Positions 8,700 through 18,115 of a DNA stretch of 64,000 bases are shown in pieces. The notes under the pieces were generated by a model. The model was given only the letters and a program-made list of their open reading frames with translations, ran no database searches and was not told the origin of the DNA. The stretch is from Cyanobacteria bacterium SBLK (GTDB lineage: Bacteria; Cyanobacteriota; Cyanobacteriia; Cyanobacteriales; Spirulinaceae): positions 1 through 64,000 of the forward strand of contig JAGHZQ010000069.1 in NCBI GenBank assembly GCA_017746715.1, written 5' to 3'. The stretch's first letter is position 1, and every line of letters starts with the position of its first letter. The position numbers were made by a program, and so were the translations under genes.

Positions 8700-9572
8700 C
8701 TACTGTTGTTTCATCCAAGCAATACAGTTTTGCATTTGTTGTTGCATGGTTTCGCGATCGCTATGATAGCGCCGACCGTGGCCGGGCAGTACCCACTCAA
8801 AGGAATAATCGGCCAGTTTTTCCATTGAGTTAATTTGTTCGCTCCAAGAGTACCAACAAGCACGACGGAAGGCATATAAATCTCCCGTATGACGCGATTG
8901 CGCTAAATGATCGCCGCTAAATAAAAAGGTATTTTTATAAAGCAAAACCGTATGGCCTTTGGTATGTCCGGGGACGGGAATAATGAGTAAATCCGGTTCT
9001 AATAGAAAGGGTTTGTCTCCTTCGAGTTGGATTTCAACGTCTTGGGTACTACTGCTTATTTCGTTTTGATGAAGGATGCGATCGCACTGAAAATGCTCTC
9101 GAAATTTTTGATGATCGGCGACATCATCCCGATGGGTTAAATATAAATAGCGAATGCCTCCCATGACTTCCAAGCGCTTGACTAAAGGCAGCGAAAAGCG
9201 GGGTGAATCGACTAAAATATTGCCTTCCGGACGGACTATCAAATAGCTGGCAGCTGCGTAGGATTTTTCTGAATGATAGCCGCAATGGTAAACATTTTCA
9301 AAAACCGGCAACGGGAAACTTTCTTGGGCGATTTTAATATCTTGGGGTGCGTTTTCCGTGCCGATAGAAGCCGTCGGACAGGACAGTAAGGCTTGTAAGG
9401 CTTGCAATCGTTCTTCTTGGCTATTGGGTTGATGATAAACTGCCGATTGTTCTTCCGCACGATTAAAAACCGTCGGTGCCATCCAGCGACAAGTATCGCA
9501 ATCGATACAAGTTGTATCGACATAAAAATCGCCACTCGCGTTTTGCGATCGCCGTTGTTGAAGTTTAGCCAT
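8700..9572 (-). CDS. ferredoxin-domain / metallo-beta-lactamase fusion
   Basis: A 290-residue soluble protein. The N-terminal part (about 1-80) carries a ferredoxin-like cluster motif, CIDCDTC plus a distant CP (LLSCPT). The remainder is a metallo-beta-lactamase fold with PGHTKGH, SGDHLA and PGHGRRYH. The usual HxHxDH metal motif reads THRDDVADH here, giving His and Asp ligands in altered spacing. This fusion type is known in cyanobacteria; its substrate is unknown. The ATG at 9572 was chosen over a TTG six bases upstream that lies in heptamer repeats. No clear Shine-Dalgarno is seen. Confidence 0.8.
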   Translation of the reverse strand: MAKLQQRRSQNASGDFYVDTTCIDCDTCRWMAPTVFNRAEEQSAVYHQPNSQEERLQALQALLSCPTASIGTENAPQDIKIAQESFPLPVFENVYHCGYHSEKSYAAASYLIVRPEGNILVDSPRFSLPLVKRLEVMGGIRYLYLTHRDDVADHQKFREHFQCDRILHQNEISSSTQDVEIQLEGDKPFLLEPDLLIIPVPGHTKGHTVLLYKNTFLFSGDHLAQSRHTGDLYAFRRACWYSWSEQINSMEKLADYSFEWVLPGHGRRYHSDRETMQQQMQNCIAWMKQQ

Positions 9573-9576
9573 TTTC

Positions 9577-9642
9577 AATTATCAACTATCAACTATCAAC
9601 TATCAATTATCAACTATCAATTATCAACTATCAACTATCAAT
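9577..9642. repeat. heptanucleotide STRR tract
   Basis: Nine or so tandem 7-bp units of the forms ATCAACT and ATCAATT fill the gap between two minus-strand genes. They are typical of the short tandemly repeated repetitive sequences known from filamentous cyanobacteria. The left part of the next gene's stop codon lies within the tract. Confidence 0.85.
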
Positions 9643-10006
9643 TTTTAACCGCGTGTTTTTTGAGATCTTCTAAGGCAATGACTTCTAAGGCTCGAATGTG
9701 AGTCGCGCTAAGATTGACGGGAGGAGCAACGCCGATTTCAAAGGCTTCTTGCCAGCGAGCGGCACACAAACACCAGCGATCGCCGGGTTTGAGTCCGGGA
9801 AATTGATAGGCGGGAACGGGAGTGCTGAGATCGTTCCCTCTTGCTTTAGTGAATTCGAGAAAAGCGGGAGTCATTTGAGCGCAAACGACATGAGAACCAT
9901 AATCCTGTCCTCCCGTGTGACAGTGTCCATCGCGATAAAATCCCGTCATGGGGGAGGTACAACAACTTTCTAAGGGCGTACCGAGTACATTTTTTGCGTC
10001 AGTCAT
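9638..10006 (-). CDS. DUF2237 family protein
   Basis: A 122-residue soluble protein with a cysteine pair early (ESCC) and a CxC-like WCLCAARW motif, matching DUF2237 proteins of cyanobacteria and proteobacteria. The conserved FYRDGHC, YGSHVVCA and PGLKPGDRWCLC blocks are visible. The role is unknown; members have been annotated as possible metal- or thiol-dependent proteins without proof. Its stop codon is formed inside the STRR tract, which separates it from the downstream ferredoxin/MBL gene. Confidence 0.8.
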   Translation of the reverse strand: MTDAKNVLGTPLESCCTSPMTGFYRDGHCHTGGQDYGSHVVCAQMTPAFLEFTKARGNDLSTPVPAYQFPGLKPGDRWCLCAARWQEAFEIGVAPPVNLSATHIRALEVIALEDLKKHAVKN

Positions 10007-10081
10007 TTTGAGTTTGAGAAGTTATTTTTTTATTTTAAGTGGATACTGTAAGTTTTGAATTCTGAATTCTAAATTTTGAAT

Positions 10082-11173
<1,092 letters not shown>

Positions 11174-11285
11174 TTAGCACGGATTGGATATGAGAGCGAT
11201 CGCTGCAACACGCTATTTCTTGTCTTTCTAATAGGGGGTTAAACCCCGAACAACTTATCGAAGCCTTAAATTTGCCGCTTGAGAT

Positions 11286-11366
11286 AGTGAAGGCGATCGC
11301 CAAAACCCAATCACGAGTTTTGGCGATCGCCTGACAATAATTTTGTGATGCGTTACGCTGTCTCTA
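11286..11366. repeat. dispersed hairpin element, copy A
   Basis: An element with perfect 16-bp arms (11291-11306 and 11317-11332) containing the HIP1 core, followed by TGATGCGTTACGCTGT. A diverged copy at 12506-12586 aligns without gaps. This copy lies 44 bp after the stop of the secreted-protein gene at 11410-12312. The rest of 11138-11409 shows nothing else. Confidence 0.75.
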
Positions 11367-11409
11367 GCTACGAGATCGGCGATCGCTATTGCCAATCGTG
11401 GATTTTCTT

Positions 11410-12312
11410 TTACGGATTTCCTTGGTCAATATAAGAATAGGTTTTAAGATCGGAGTAGAAGGTTATCCCCGTGTTAGTTGGATTCCCTAAACTGACCCAA
11501 TTAATTTCTCCTGGATAAGGTGTGCCTTGATAATAACCAGTCGGTGTGAAATACAGAATGGTTGAGAACGGCATCTCTGAAGCAGGGTGATACGGCCAGT
11601 CGAAATATTCATCAAACGCGACTGAATAGGAAGACTGAATAGCGGGTTGCTGACCTTGATTCAAGTCTAAAGTAATCTTGCCAATTTCCGTTGTTACTTT
11701 CGTACTGTGGTCGTAAACGGAGCCTTTCCAAGTCGCTTGGGTTGAGGTAAGTCCATCTAGAGTCACCATAAAGTCGTAATCCCTATTCTTGAACCACTTA
11801 TACGGAATGTGACAATTTGCTCCTGACCCATTATCAGCACCAGGATCGCAATACTTGTCACTATCTGCAGGAAAGGAAGCTCCATCACCAAAAGCACTAA
11901 AGAGTGCTGTCTTACCATACTCTCCTTCGCGCTGTAACCCAAAGTAAAAAACGTTGTTATGAGTAGATACAAATGTATCTTGATAAGCCCAGTAATAAGC
12001 TAGGCGTAACTTATTATTTGATTCTTCCGTCATGGGGCGCATGGAAAACTTAATCGCATCAAACTTCGATTGTGGCATATTTTTAAAGGTATACACGATG
12101 CCCGGAGAACCTGCGCCATTCTTCGGGGGAACTTTAGTTTGATTAGTCCGAGAAGGACTTTTCGGAAGGTCAGGATGGTTTATTTGTGTAAGTTTGGTGG
12201 CTTGAGCTAAGATATTTGCAGGAGTTGCATTTCCGTCTTGGGGCAATACCGTTACTGACAAGACAATGAGCATCATGAGAATGACAAAGCCCTGAGTCAA
12301 TTTTTTCAACAT
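11410..12312 (-). CDS. secreted protein of unknown function
   Basis: I do not recognise this 300-residue protein. From ATG 12312 (MLKKLTQGFVILMML) it starts with a clear signal peptide ending near GNA at about residue 30. The mature part is rich in aromatic residues and Asn/Gly, with an all-beta look: motifs FYFGLQREGEYG, CHIPYKWFKNRDYDF and MPFSTILYFTPTGYY. Two cysteines around residues 155-167 could form a disulphide. A longer open frame begins at 12438, but its first 42 residues are non-coding in character. It is followed by a second small secreted-protein gene upstream at 12639-13013, and both have the same hairpin element at their 3' ends. Confidence 0.7.
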   Translation of the reverse strand: MLKKLTQGFVILMMLIVLSVTVLPQDGNATPANILAQATKLTQINHPDLPKSPSRTNQTKVPPKNGAGSPGIVYTFKNMPQSKFDAIKFSMRPMTEESNNKLRLAYYWAYQDTFVSTHNNVFYFGLQREGEYGKTALFSAFGDGASFPADSDKYCDPGADNGSGANCHIPYKWFKNRDYDFMVTLDGLTSTQATWKGSVYDHSTKVTTEIGKITLDLNQGQQPAIQSSYSVAFDEYFDWPYHPASEMPFSTILYFTPTGYYQGTPYPGEINWVSLGNPTNTGITFYSDLKTYSYIDQGNP

Positions 12313-12505
12313 TTCGTTATTTCGTTTTGTGATAAGATACTGCAGAAATACCATAAATAGGTATTGATGTAAAATTATTTTTGCTTTTAACAGAGATCTC
12401 TTTTTCACAATCGCGTTCGGCACACTATCCAAATCCAATTAGCGGACGTTATGGTGTAGGTTTCACCGCTTGCACCTCTCTAACATGGGATTTAATCCTT
12501 GAAGC

Positions 12506-12586
12506 AGTGAAGGCGATCGCAAAAACCCAATAAAGAGTTTTAGAGATCGCCTTATAATAATTTTGTGATGCGTTATGCTATCGCTA
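12506..12586. repeat. dispersed hairpin element, copy B
   Basis: It aligns base for base with copy A (offset 1220). It keeps the AAGGCGATCGC/GCGATCGCC-like dyad in degraded form and the TTTTGTGATGCGTTA segment, then forms its own GATGCGTTA/TAACGCATC dyad. It lies about 52 bp after the stop of the gene at 12639-13013. Confidence 0.7.
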
Positions 12587-12638
12587 ACGCATCTTACGAT
12601 TGGTATGTTATTTTTTGCCAATCTTGTCAAGTTTTTCC

Positions 12639-13013
12639 TTATTGCACCAGAACATAACACAATTCGATTTCTAGAGGCCCTTCTCCTAGGTTGAGAATCC
12701 TGCCTCGGCCGAAGGAACTTGGGGTTTCAATGTAATGCGGGCCTCCAGGGATGATACTTCCGATATTGGCAAAGATTGGCAATTGAGCTCCTCCATCATA
12801 GAGATATTTTCCTTCTCCTGCCATTACAGAAAATAGTAACTTCTTTGTTGTTGCAGGAGTGAGTTCTGATGTGTATGGTTCTAATGTCATTGTCATGTAG
12901 GTCTCTGGACGTTCGCATCGTAACTGGGCTGCATTGGCAGGGGAGACGAGAGTCCCTACTAATAACAGCACTACCATTACGGCCATGAGTAGTTTTTTCG
13001 CTAAATAGTTCAT
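12639..13013 (-). CDS. small secreted protein of unknown function
   Basis: A 124-residue protein with a classical signal peptide (MNYLAKKLLMAVMVVLLLVG, cleavage after ANA near residue 28). The mature domain of about 95 residues has two cysteines (early RCERP and late LCYVLVQ) and a glycine-rich middle. I do not recognise the family. The ATG at 13013 has a good ribosome-binding site (AAAGGAAAA) about 5 nt upstream; the longer frame to 13091 is not needed. It lies beside another unknown secreted protein in the same orientation and may be functionally paired with it. Confidence 0.7.
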   Translation of the reverse strand: MNYLAKKLLMAVMVVLLLVGTLVSPANAAQLRCERPETYMTMTLEPYTSELTPATTKKLLFSVMAGEGKYLYDGGAQLPIFANIGSIIPGGPHYIETPSSFGRGRILNLGEGPLEIELCYVLVQ

Positions 13014-13225
13014 TTTTGTTTTCCTTTGGTGGACTGAAACTGCTGGAAAGTCAAATTCTGACCAGCAAGTAATTGTCAAGCAGAATAACACTAGAGTATC
13101 TAGGTGTCAAACACTGCCAAGGGTGTTATATACAAAAATTGGAAATGGTTTTAGTGTCGTGTTATCACTTATATAACTATTTTTTACCATGCGATCGACT
13201 GCATTGATGGGCGGTCGAACATAAA

Positions 13226-13747
13226 TCATTGCTTGGTTTTCATTTTCATATAGAGGGAAATCCCACCGCGATCGCCTCTCTCAATATGCCAATTTTCATC
13301 GAGATACGTTGTTTTTAGCCATCCTTTCGCCCAATTTCCCATCGGGATCGCGATCGCGGGTAACTTTCCCAGTTTCAAAATAACTCGAGTAAAAACAAAC
13401 TCAATTTTATTGTTGGTATAGATAAACGAACCCATAACATTGAATGATGCGATCGCAGAGATAGCTTCATTTTCAAGTTTGTTGTTTTTGCTATTAATTC
13501 TTTGTACGATCTCTTGTTTAGTTTTCTGGATTTTACTCGTCTCTCCCGTAACTTGTAATTTTTGATATTGTTTCGTGCCGCTCGTCCAGATCAGTTGCCA
13601 TTCTCCATCTAATTCCGATATTTTTTCGACCTTTAATTTTTCCTTTTCTAAAATTCGAATGGCATCGATCAGAGCAGCGCGATCGCATTGTCCGCGATCG
13701 ACTAACTCCGAGAAAATTTGGGATGGATCGGATTGAATTTCATTCAT
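13226..13747 (-). CDS. PAP/fibrillin-domain protein
   Basis: A 173-residue soluble protein resembling the plastid-lipid-associated (fibrillin) family, which in cyanobacteria and plastids binds lipids or isoprenoids at thylakoids. Supporting blocks are LDGEWQLIWTSGTK near residue 45 and the C-terminal WLKTTYLDENWHIERGDRGG, which fits the terminal RGD-like strand of the family. I chose ATG 13747 (MNEIQSDPS); an upstream in-frame start at 13762 would touch the next gene. The DUF-like gene at 13763-14023 is immediately upstream, with a 15-bp gap, so the two are probably co-transcribed. Confidence 0.65.
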   Translation of the reverse strand: MNEIQSDPSQIFSELVDRGQCDRAALIDAIRILEKEKLKVEKISELDGEWQLIWTSGTKQYQKLQVTGETSKIQKTKQEIVQRINSKNNKLENEAISAIASFNVMGSFIYTNNKIEFVFTRVILKLGKLPAIAIPMGNWAKGWLKTTYLDENWHIERGDRGGISLYMKMKTKQ

Positions 13748-13762
13748 AAAGAGACATCTCAA

Positions 13763-14023
13763 TTAAGTATAAAGATTAACCTGTTCGACCAACCAAGGAT
13801 CGGTGACTTCTCCATCTTTACGCTTGAGTTCGATTTCAACTATCATCGCTTCAACAGCACCGGGAGGAGCGGGTTTCTGGTGAAAAATAATTTCATATTC
13901 GTCGGGATCCTCATTGCGTTCTAATAACCAATCGCGGACTTTTAAGGTACAAAACATGGATTGCCCTTGCTCGAACATGCGAGTGACTTGCATTCGTAAC
14001 GTGTAAGGATTAATTCTTGCCAT
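13763..14023 (-). CDS. conserved hypothetical cyanobacterial protein
   Basis: An 86-residue soluble protein (MARINPYTLRMQV start) with charged segments MFEQGQSMFCTLKVRDWLLER and a C-terminal EIELKRKDG. I recall similar short proteins in many cyanobacteria but no function. The ATG at 14023 is preceded by AAGGAGCAA, a good ribosome-binding site. This rules out the longer frame to 14101, which overlaps the divergent promoter of the prolyl aminopeptidase gene. Confidence 0.6.
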   Translation of the reverse strand: MARINPYTLRMQVTRMFEQGQSMFCTLKVRDWLLERNEDPDEYEIIFHQKPAPPGAVEAMIVEIELKRKDGEVTDPWLVEQVNLYT

Positions 14024-14148
14024 AATTTTGCTCCTTAATGGATTGGATGTATTCTTTATTTGTGGGCGATCGCTCGATTGTTTTTGCTGGGATTTCCACA
14101 AAATATCGATCGCATGTTAATATACTTACCTCTATTATTGCAAATATT

Positions 14149-15102
14149 ATGCGGGAACTCTATTCAGCGCTCGAACCTTATAACGAGGGCAAATTAAAAG
14201 TGTCCGATCTGCATACCCTCCATTATGAAGAATCGGGAAATCCGACCGGAAAACCGGTTATTTTTCTTCATGGGGGTCCCGGTGGCGGGATCGAACCCAT
14301 ATATCGACAATATTTTAATCCCCAAGGGTGGCGAATTATTATTTTCGATCAACGCGGTTGCGGACAAAGCACCCCTCACGCAGAATTGCAGGAAAATACC
14401 ACTTGGGATTTAGTCGGCGATATCGAGAAACTGCGAGAACATTTGGGAATTGAAAAATGGGTGGTTTTTGGAGGCAGTTGGGGGAGTACCCTCTCTTTAG
14501 CCTACAGCCAAACCCACCCCGATCGCTGCACGGGATTAATTTTACGAGGCATCTTCCTACTTCGTCAAAAAGAACTTCGCTGGTTTTATCAAGAAGGCGC
14601 AAGCTATATTTTTCCCGATGCGTGGGAAGAATACCTCAAACCCATTCCTCCAGTAGAACGTTACGATTTATTAAATGCCTATTACAAACGCTTGACAAGC
14701 GACGATCTGGCAACCCGTCAGGAAGCCGCTAAAGCCTGGTCGGTGTGGGAAGCCAGCACGAGCAAGCTGATCGTTTCCGACAATTTAAAAGAAAGATTTA
14801 GCGAAGATGGATTTGCTGACGCGTTCGCTCGCATTGAATGTCACTATTTTGTCAATAAGGGGTTCTTTGCAGAAGAAAACCAACTGTTAAAAAATCTCGA
14901 TCGCATTCGCCATATTCCGGGAGCGATCGTGCAGGGACGCTATGATGTTGTTTGCCCCATGACAACCGCTTGGGAACTCCATCGAATTTGGCCCGAAGCC
15001 GAATTTATTGTCATTCCCGATGCCGGACATTCTATGACCGAACCGGGAATTCGCAGTGCTTTAATCGAGCTAAGCGATCGCTTTCTCAACAACGAAATTT
15101 GA
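14149..15102 (+). CDS. pip: prolyl aminopeptidase
   Basis: A 317-residue alpha/beta hydrolase of the S33 family that removes N-terminal proline from peptides. The oxyanion-region motif HGGPGGG (41-47), the nucleophile elbow GGSWGS (Ser110), an aspartate in GRYDVVCP and a catalytic histidine in DAGHSM are all present. The start at 14149 (MRELYSALEP) matches the family; the longer frame from 14038 adds a non-family tail. A second alpha/beta hydrolase follows 7 bp later, suggesting an operon. Confidence 0.92.
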   Translation: MRELYSALEPYNEGKLKVSDLHTLHYEESGNPTGKPVIFLHGGPGGGIEPIYRQYFNPQGWRIIIFDQRGCGQSTPHAELQENTTWDLVGDIEKLREHLGIEKWVVFGGSWGSTLSLAYSQTHPDRCTGLILRGIFLLRQKELRWFYQEGASYIFPDAWEEYLKPIPPVERYDLLNAYYKRLTSDDLATRQEAAKAWSVWEASTSKLIVSDNLKERFSEDGFADAFARIECHYFVNKGFFAEENQLLKNLDRIRHIPGAIVQGRYDVVCPMTTAWELHRIWPEAEFIVIPDAGHSMTEPGIRSALIELSDRFLNNEI

Positions 15103-15109
15103 TAGCACG

Positions 15110-15910
15110 ATGCAACTCAATGTTGAAATACGGGGAACGGGATTTCCCATTTTATGCTTGCACGGTCATCCGGGTTCGAGTCGCACCCTCTCCGTTTTTA
15201 CCGATCGCCTCTCCCAAACTTATCAAACCCTTGCCCCCGATCTGCGAGGATACGGCAAAAGTCAGACCCGACAAGACTTTGAGATGAGCGCACACATCGA
15301 CGATCTTGAAGAACTCCTCGATCGCCAGCACATCCGAGAGTGTATTTTACTGGGATGGTCATTAGGCGGTATTTTAGCGCTAGAACTCGCCCTGCGATCG
15401 CCCCAACGCTTTACCGGTCTCATTTTAGTAGCTTCTGCTGCTTATCCCCGCAGCAACCATCCTCCCATAACGCGGCAAGATCTAATCTATAGTGCGATTG
15501 CCGGATTGATTAACTGTTTAAAACCAGGTTGGCGATGGAATATCGAGACCTTTGGTAAACGTTCCTTATTCCGCTATTTACTCCATCAACAAACGCCGCT
15601 CGCTTATCAATACCTCGCCGCCGAAGGCACTCCCGCTTATCTACAAACCTCTAAAATAGCGCAAAGAGCGCTTTCTAGAGCGCTCGCTGCGAGATACAAT
15701 CGCCTTGATGAATTAGAGCAAATATCAATCCCTTGTTTGGTTCTGGCTGGAGAAGGCGATCGTCATATTACTGCAACTTCCAGCCAAGAAACTGCCCGGC
15801 ATCTCAAAAATTGTCAATGGTGTTGCTATCCCGACACCGCCCACCTTTTTCCTTGGGAAATTCCCCAACAGGTTCTCCACGATATAGACTGTTGGCTTCA
15901 GGCAATTTGA
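15110..15910 (+). CDS. alpha/beta hydrolase
   Basis: A 266-residue alpha/beta hydrolase of unknown substrate. It has the HGHPGSS oxyanion region (18-24), the nucleophile elbow GWSLGG (Ser84), an acidic residue in AGEGDRH and a histidine in DTAHLFPWE. It is related to esterase and haloperoxidase-like hydrolases rather than to the peptidase upstream. The 7-bp gap to the prolyl aminopeptidase gene indicates co-transcription. Confidence 0.85.
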   Translation: MQLNVEIRGTGFPILCLHGHPGSSRTLSVFTDRLSQTYQTLAPDLRGYGKSQTRQDFEMSAHIDDLEELLDRQHIRECILLGWSLGGILALELALRSPQRFTGLILVASAAYPRSNHPPITRQDLIYSAIAGLINCLKPGWRWNIETFGKRSLFRYLLHQQTPLAYQYLAAEGTPAYLQTSKIAQRALSRALAARYNRLDELEQISIPCLVLAGEGDRHITATSSQETARHLKNCQWCCYPDTAHLFPWEIPQQVLHDIDCWLQAI

Positions 15911-15959
15911 AGATTTGCCGTTTCCCGATTTCCCAACAAAAAACGGGATAGGGACAATT

Positions 15960-16250
15960 TTATGAGGAAAACCGACCGCTAAGGGTGGACATCATCTCGC
16001 GATCGCTCGACTTTCCCAAGTCTTCCTCAACGATAGTGAGTTCTGTGGGTTTCATCCGTCCGATATTGACATTAATTCCTTGCGCCCCTTCTTCTTTTAA
16101 ATCTTCGATATATCCGGGAGCCATCTCTCTGGCTTCGCGATCGCTGAGAAAGGGTCCAAAATAGTAGGTACAGCGAGGATTATCCGTTTTTATTTCGACC
16201 CAGTAAGCAAAACCGGAAGATTCTAAAAATCGTATCAAAACATTTTTCAT
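15960..16250 (-). CDS. DUF1816 family protein
   Basis: A 96-residue cyanobacterial protein. The block WVEIKTDNPRCTYYFGPF, followed by SDREAREMAPGYIEDLKEEGA, is typical of DUF1816, whose fold resembles phycobilisome CpcD-type linker domains. The role is unknown. It converges with the hydrolase gene and is read toward it. Confidence 0.8.
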   Translation of the reverse strand: MKNVLIRFLESSGFAYWVEIKTDNPRCTYYFGPFLSDREAREMAPGYIEDLKEEGAQGINVNIGRMKPTELTIVEEDLGKSSDREMMSTLSGRFSS

Positions 16251-16386
16251 AGTTTCCCTCGGGGTAGCGGAACAGAACTTAATTGGGCATTATAACGCCA
16301 ATCTTTACAATACTTAATTTTTCCGAAAGCAATACTCCTATTTATAACTTGACTTTTTTTGGCGCAACCGTTTCCGAGGGCACAAT

Positions 16387-17178
16387 TTAGGGGGAAATTT
16401 TTCTAAAATTTCTCTGGCGAGAGATCTCATAGACCGCCATTGCCGCAGCAACAGAGGCATTGAGACTGGGGGTTTTTCCCAGAAGGGGAATCGATGTCAG
16501 GAAATCACAATTTTTTTGGATGGATGAACTGAGTCCCCGACCTTCGGAACCGATAACCAAAGCGATCGCACCTTTCAATTCGAGGGCGTGCAGGGGAGTC
16601 TCGGCAATGGAGGTTAACCCGTAGACCCAAAACCCCGAGGTTTTCAGTTCTGCGATCGCCCGATTCAAATTGACGACCCTGGCCACGGGAAAGTGTTCTA
16701 ATGCCCCGGCCGAGGCTTTCATCACCGTCGGATCGATGGCTGCCGCCCGTCGTTGGGGAATGACCAAACCCTGCATTCCCATGGCTTCGGCGGTGCGGAT
16801 GATCGCACCGAGGTTGTGGGGGTCTACGATACCATCGGCAACGAGAATGACGGGTTCTGCACTTGCTTCTACAGCAAGGGCGATCGCGTCGGCCAGTTCG
16901 AGATAGGTATAGGGGGCAACTTTGGCGACAATGCCCTGATGGTTGACTCCGGGGACGAGTTGGTTGAGACGTTGGTTGTTAGTTTCGTCTACAATTGCCC
17001 CGTTGGCTTTGGCGCGATCGATCGCCTCTTTAAAACGGCGATCGCGTCGCAGTTGTGGGAGTACCCAGAGGCGGTTGAGTTGGCGATCGCTTTCCAAGGC
17101 GGCGAGGACGGGATGGCGACCGTAAATGAGGTCTATGGCTTTTTTTTGTGAAGGAGAGGAAGAGGTGCGATCGGTCAT
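16387..17178 (-). CDS. rlmB: 23S rRNA 2'-O-methyltransferase, TrmH/RlmB family
   Basis: A 263-residue SPOUT methyltransferase. An N-terminal substrate-binding domain ([13 protein letters not shown], about 18-95) is followed by the SPOUT core with motif 1 [13 protein letters not shown], motif 2 [10 protein letters not shown] and motif 3 [13 protein letters not shown]. The length and domain order fit RlmB, which methylates G2251 of 23S rRNA. It is 30 bp downstream of the end of the 23-kb signalling block on the same strand, so read-through is possible, though its function is unrelated. Confidence 0.9.
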   Translation of the reverse strand: MTDRTSSSPSQKKAIDLIYGRHPVLAALESDRQLNRLWVLPQLRRDRRFKEAIDRAKANGAIVDETNNQRLNQLVPGVNHQGIVAKVAPYTYLELADAIALAVEASAEPVILVADGIVDPHNLGAIIRTAEAMGMQGLVIPQRRAAAIDPTVMKASAGALEHFPVARVVNLNRAIAELKTSGFWVYGLTSIAETPLHALELKGAIALVIGSEGRGLSSSIQKNCDFLTSIPLLGKTPSLNASVAAAMAVYEISRQRNFRKISP

Positions 17179-17208
17179 GGAAGAATAAATTTTTCATTTG
17201 CCCTCTTG

Positions 17209-18114
17209 TTATACATCAATGCGCCGTTGTCGTAATAGCGTGCGAATTTTTTTGGCCGCACTGCTAACGGCTGATTTTTTGCTATCCCATTCCCATTCGT
17301 TTTCGTCGCTCAAACGTACATCAAGAATATAGGGAAAGTCAACATTTTTGCCGTCTGCTGTCCCAATAATTAAATATTCCCTCAAAACCACCTTTTGTCC
17401 GGAAGTATTAATATTTGAAGTAGCTAATGAATCTTCTTGAGTTGTCACTGAAACAATCAGATCGTAAAGATGTTCGCTTGTTTCTATCAATATAGAAACT
17501 CCTTCAATAGCATTCCAATAACATTTAAAGTAACAAAGAAAATTGTTACATAAATAAATTATCATTAAAGCATGAATGCTATAGCGAATTTTCCCATCAA
17601 TTCCTTTTTCTGCATAACAATCATCTTTCTTCAAAAACTTAGACGCAAAACTTTTTTTCTTTGGAATATAACCACTAATTAAGCGAATTTGATCCTGTAT
17701 GACATTTTGAGCGGACATTGGTACATTTTGTGTAGGGCCAACTTGGATAACATTTAAGCGATCGATCGTTGAATCAAATAATGTTTTGCGGTCTTCAAGT
17801 TGCCATTGATCGATTTGTTCATCTGTGACTTTGGGACGAATATTAGGACTAACTGGAATTATAGCAAGGATAAAGCCAGCAACAATGAGTAAAACTGTTG
17901 CGACTGGGCCCATGAGCAAGGAAATTAAGAAAGTAGCGATCGCTCCATAAGCATACCATGCCTCAAGAGGCATTCGCTTCTCTTTCCAATGAGAGAAAAG
18001 ATCTCCGACAATTTGCTTAATGAATGCTTCCTTAGTTCGATTTCGCTTTCGCAAGCACTCAAAATATTCTTTGATTAATTTGCGCTTGCGCTTTTCTTGT
18101 TCGGAAATTGCCAT
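17209..18114 (-). CDS. membrane protein of unknown function, last gene of signalling block
   Basis: A 301-residue protein I do not recognise. A basic N-terminus is followed by two close hydrophobic segments (about 54-88) and a soluble C-terminal domain with VLREYLIIGTADGKN and a terminal run of arginines. Its ATG lies one base after the CHAT stop, so the two are translationally coupled and probably act together. It could be a membrane anchor or the target of CHAT cleavage, but that is inference. It ends 30 bp before rlmB. Confidence 0.7.
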   Translation of the reverse strand: MAISEQEKRKRKLIKEYFECLRKRNRTKEAFIKQIVGDLFSHWKEKRMPLEAWYAYGAIATFLISLLMGPVATVLLIVAGFILAIIPVSPNIRPKVTDEQIDQWQLEDRKTLFDSTIDRLNVIQVGPTQNVPMSAQNVIQDQIRLISGYIPKKKSFASKFLKKDDCYAEKGIDGKIRYSIHALMIIYLCNNFLCYFKCYWNAIEGVSILIETSEHLYDLIVSVTTQEDSLATSNINTSGQKVVLREYLIIGTADGKNVDFPYILDVRLSDENEWEWDSKKSAVSSAAKKIRTLLRQRRIDV

Positions 18115-18115
18115 T

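Noticed and set aside
9577-9642. Heptamer tract as a CRISPR or origin iteron array
   Set aside because: Simple 7-bp STRR-type repeats of low complexity, as commonly seen in filamentous cyanobacteria.
12463-12660. A 65-residue minus-strand open frame beside the small secreted protein
   Set aside because: It overlaps the dispersed hairpin element and the end of the secreted-protein gene, and has no coding character.
17209-18114. The membrane protein after CHAT as a bacterial gasdermin
   Set aside because: It has two N-terminal hydrophobic helices and no visible gasdermin-like beta-rich pore domain; only structure prediction could revive this.
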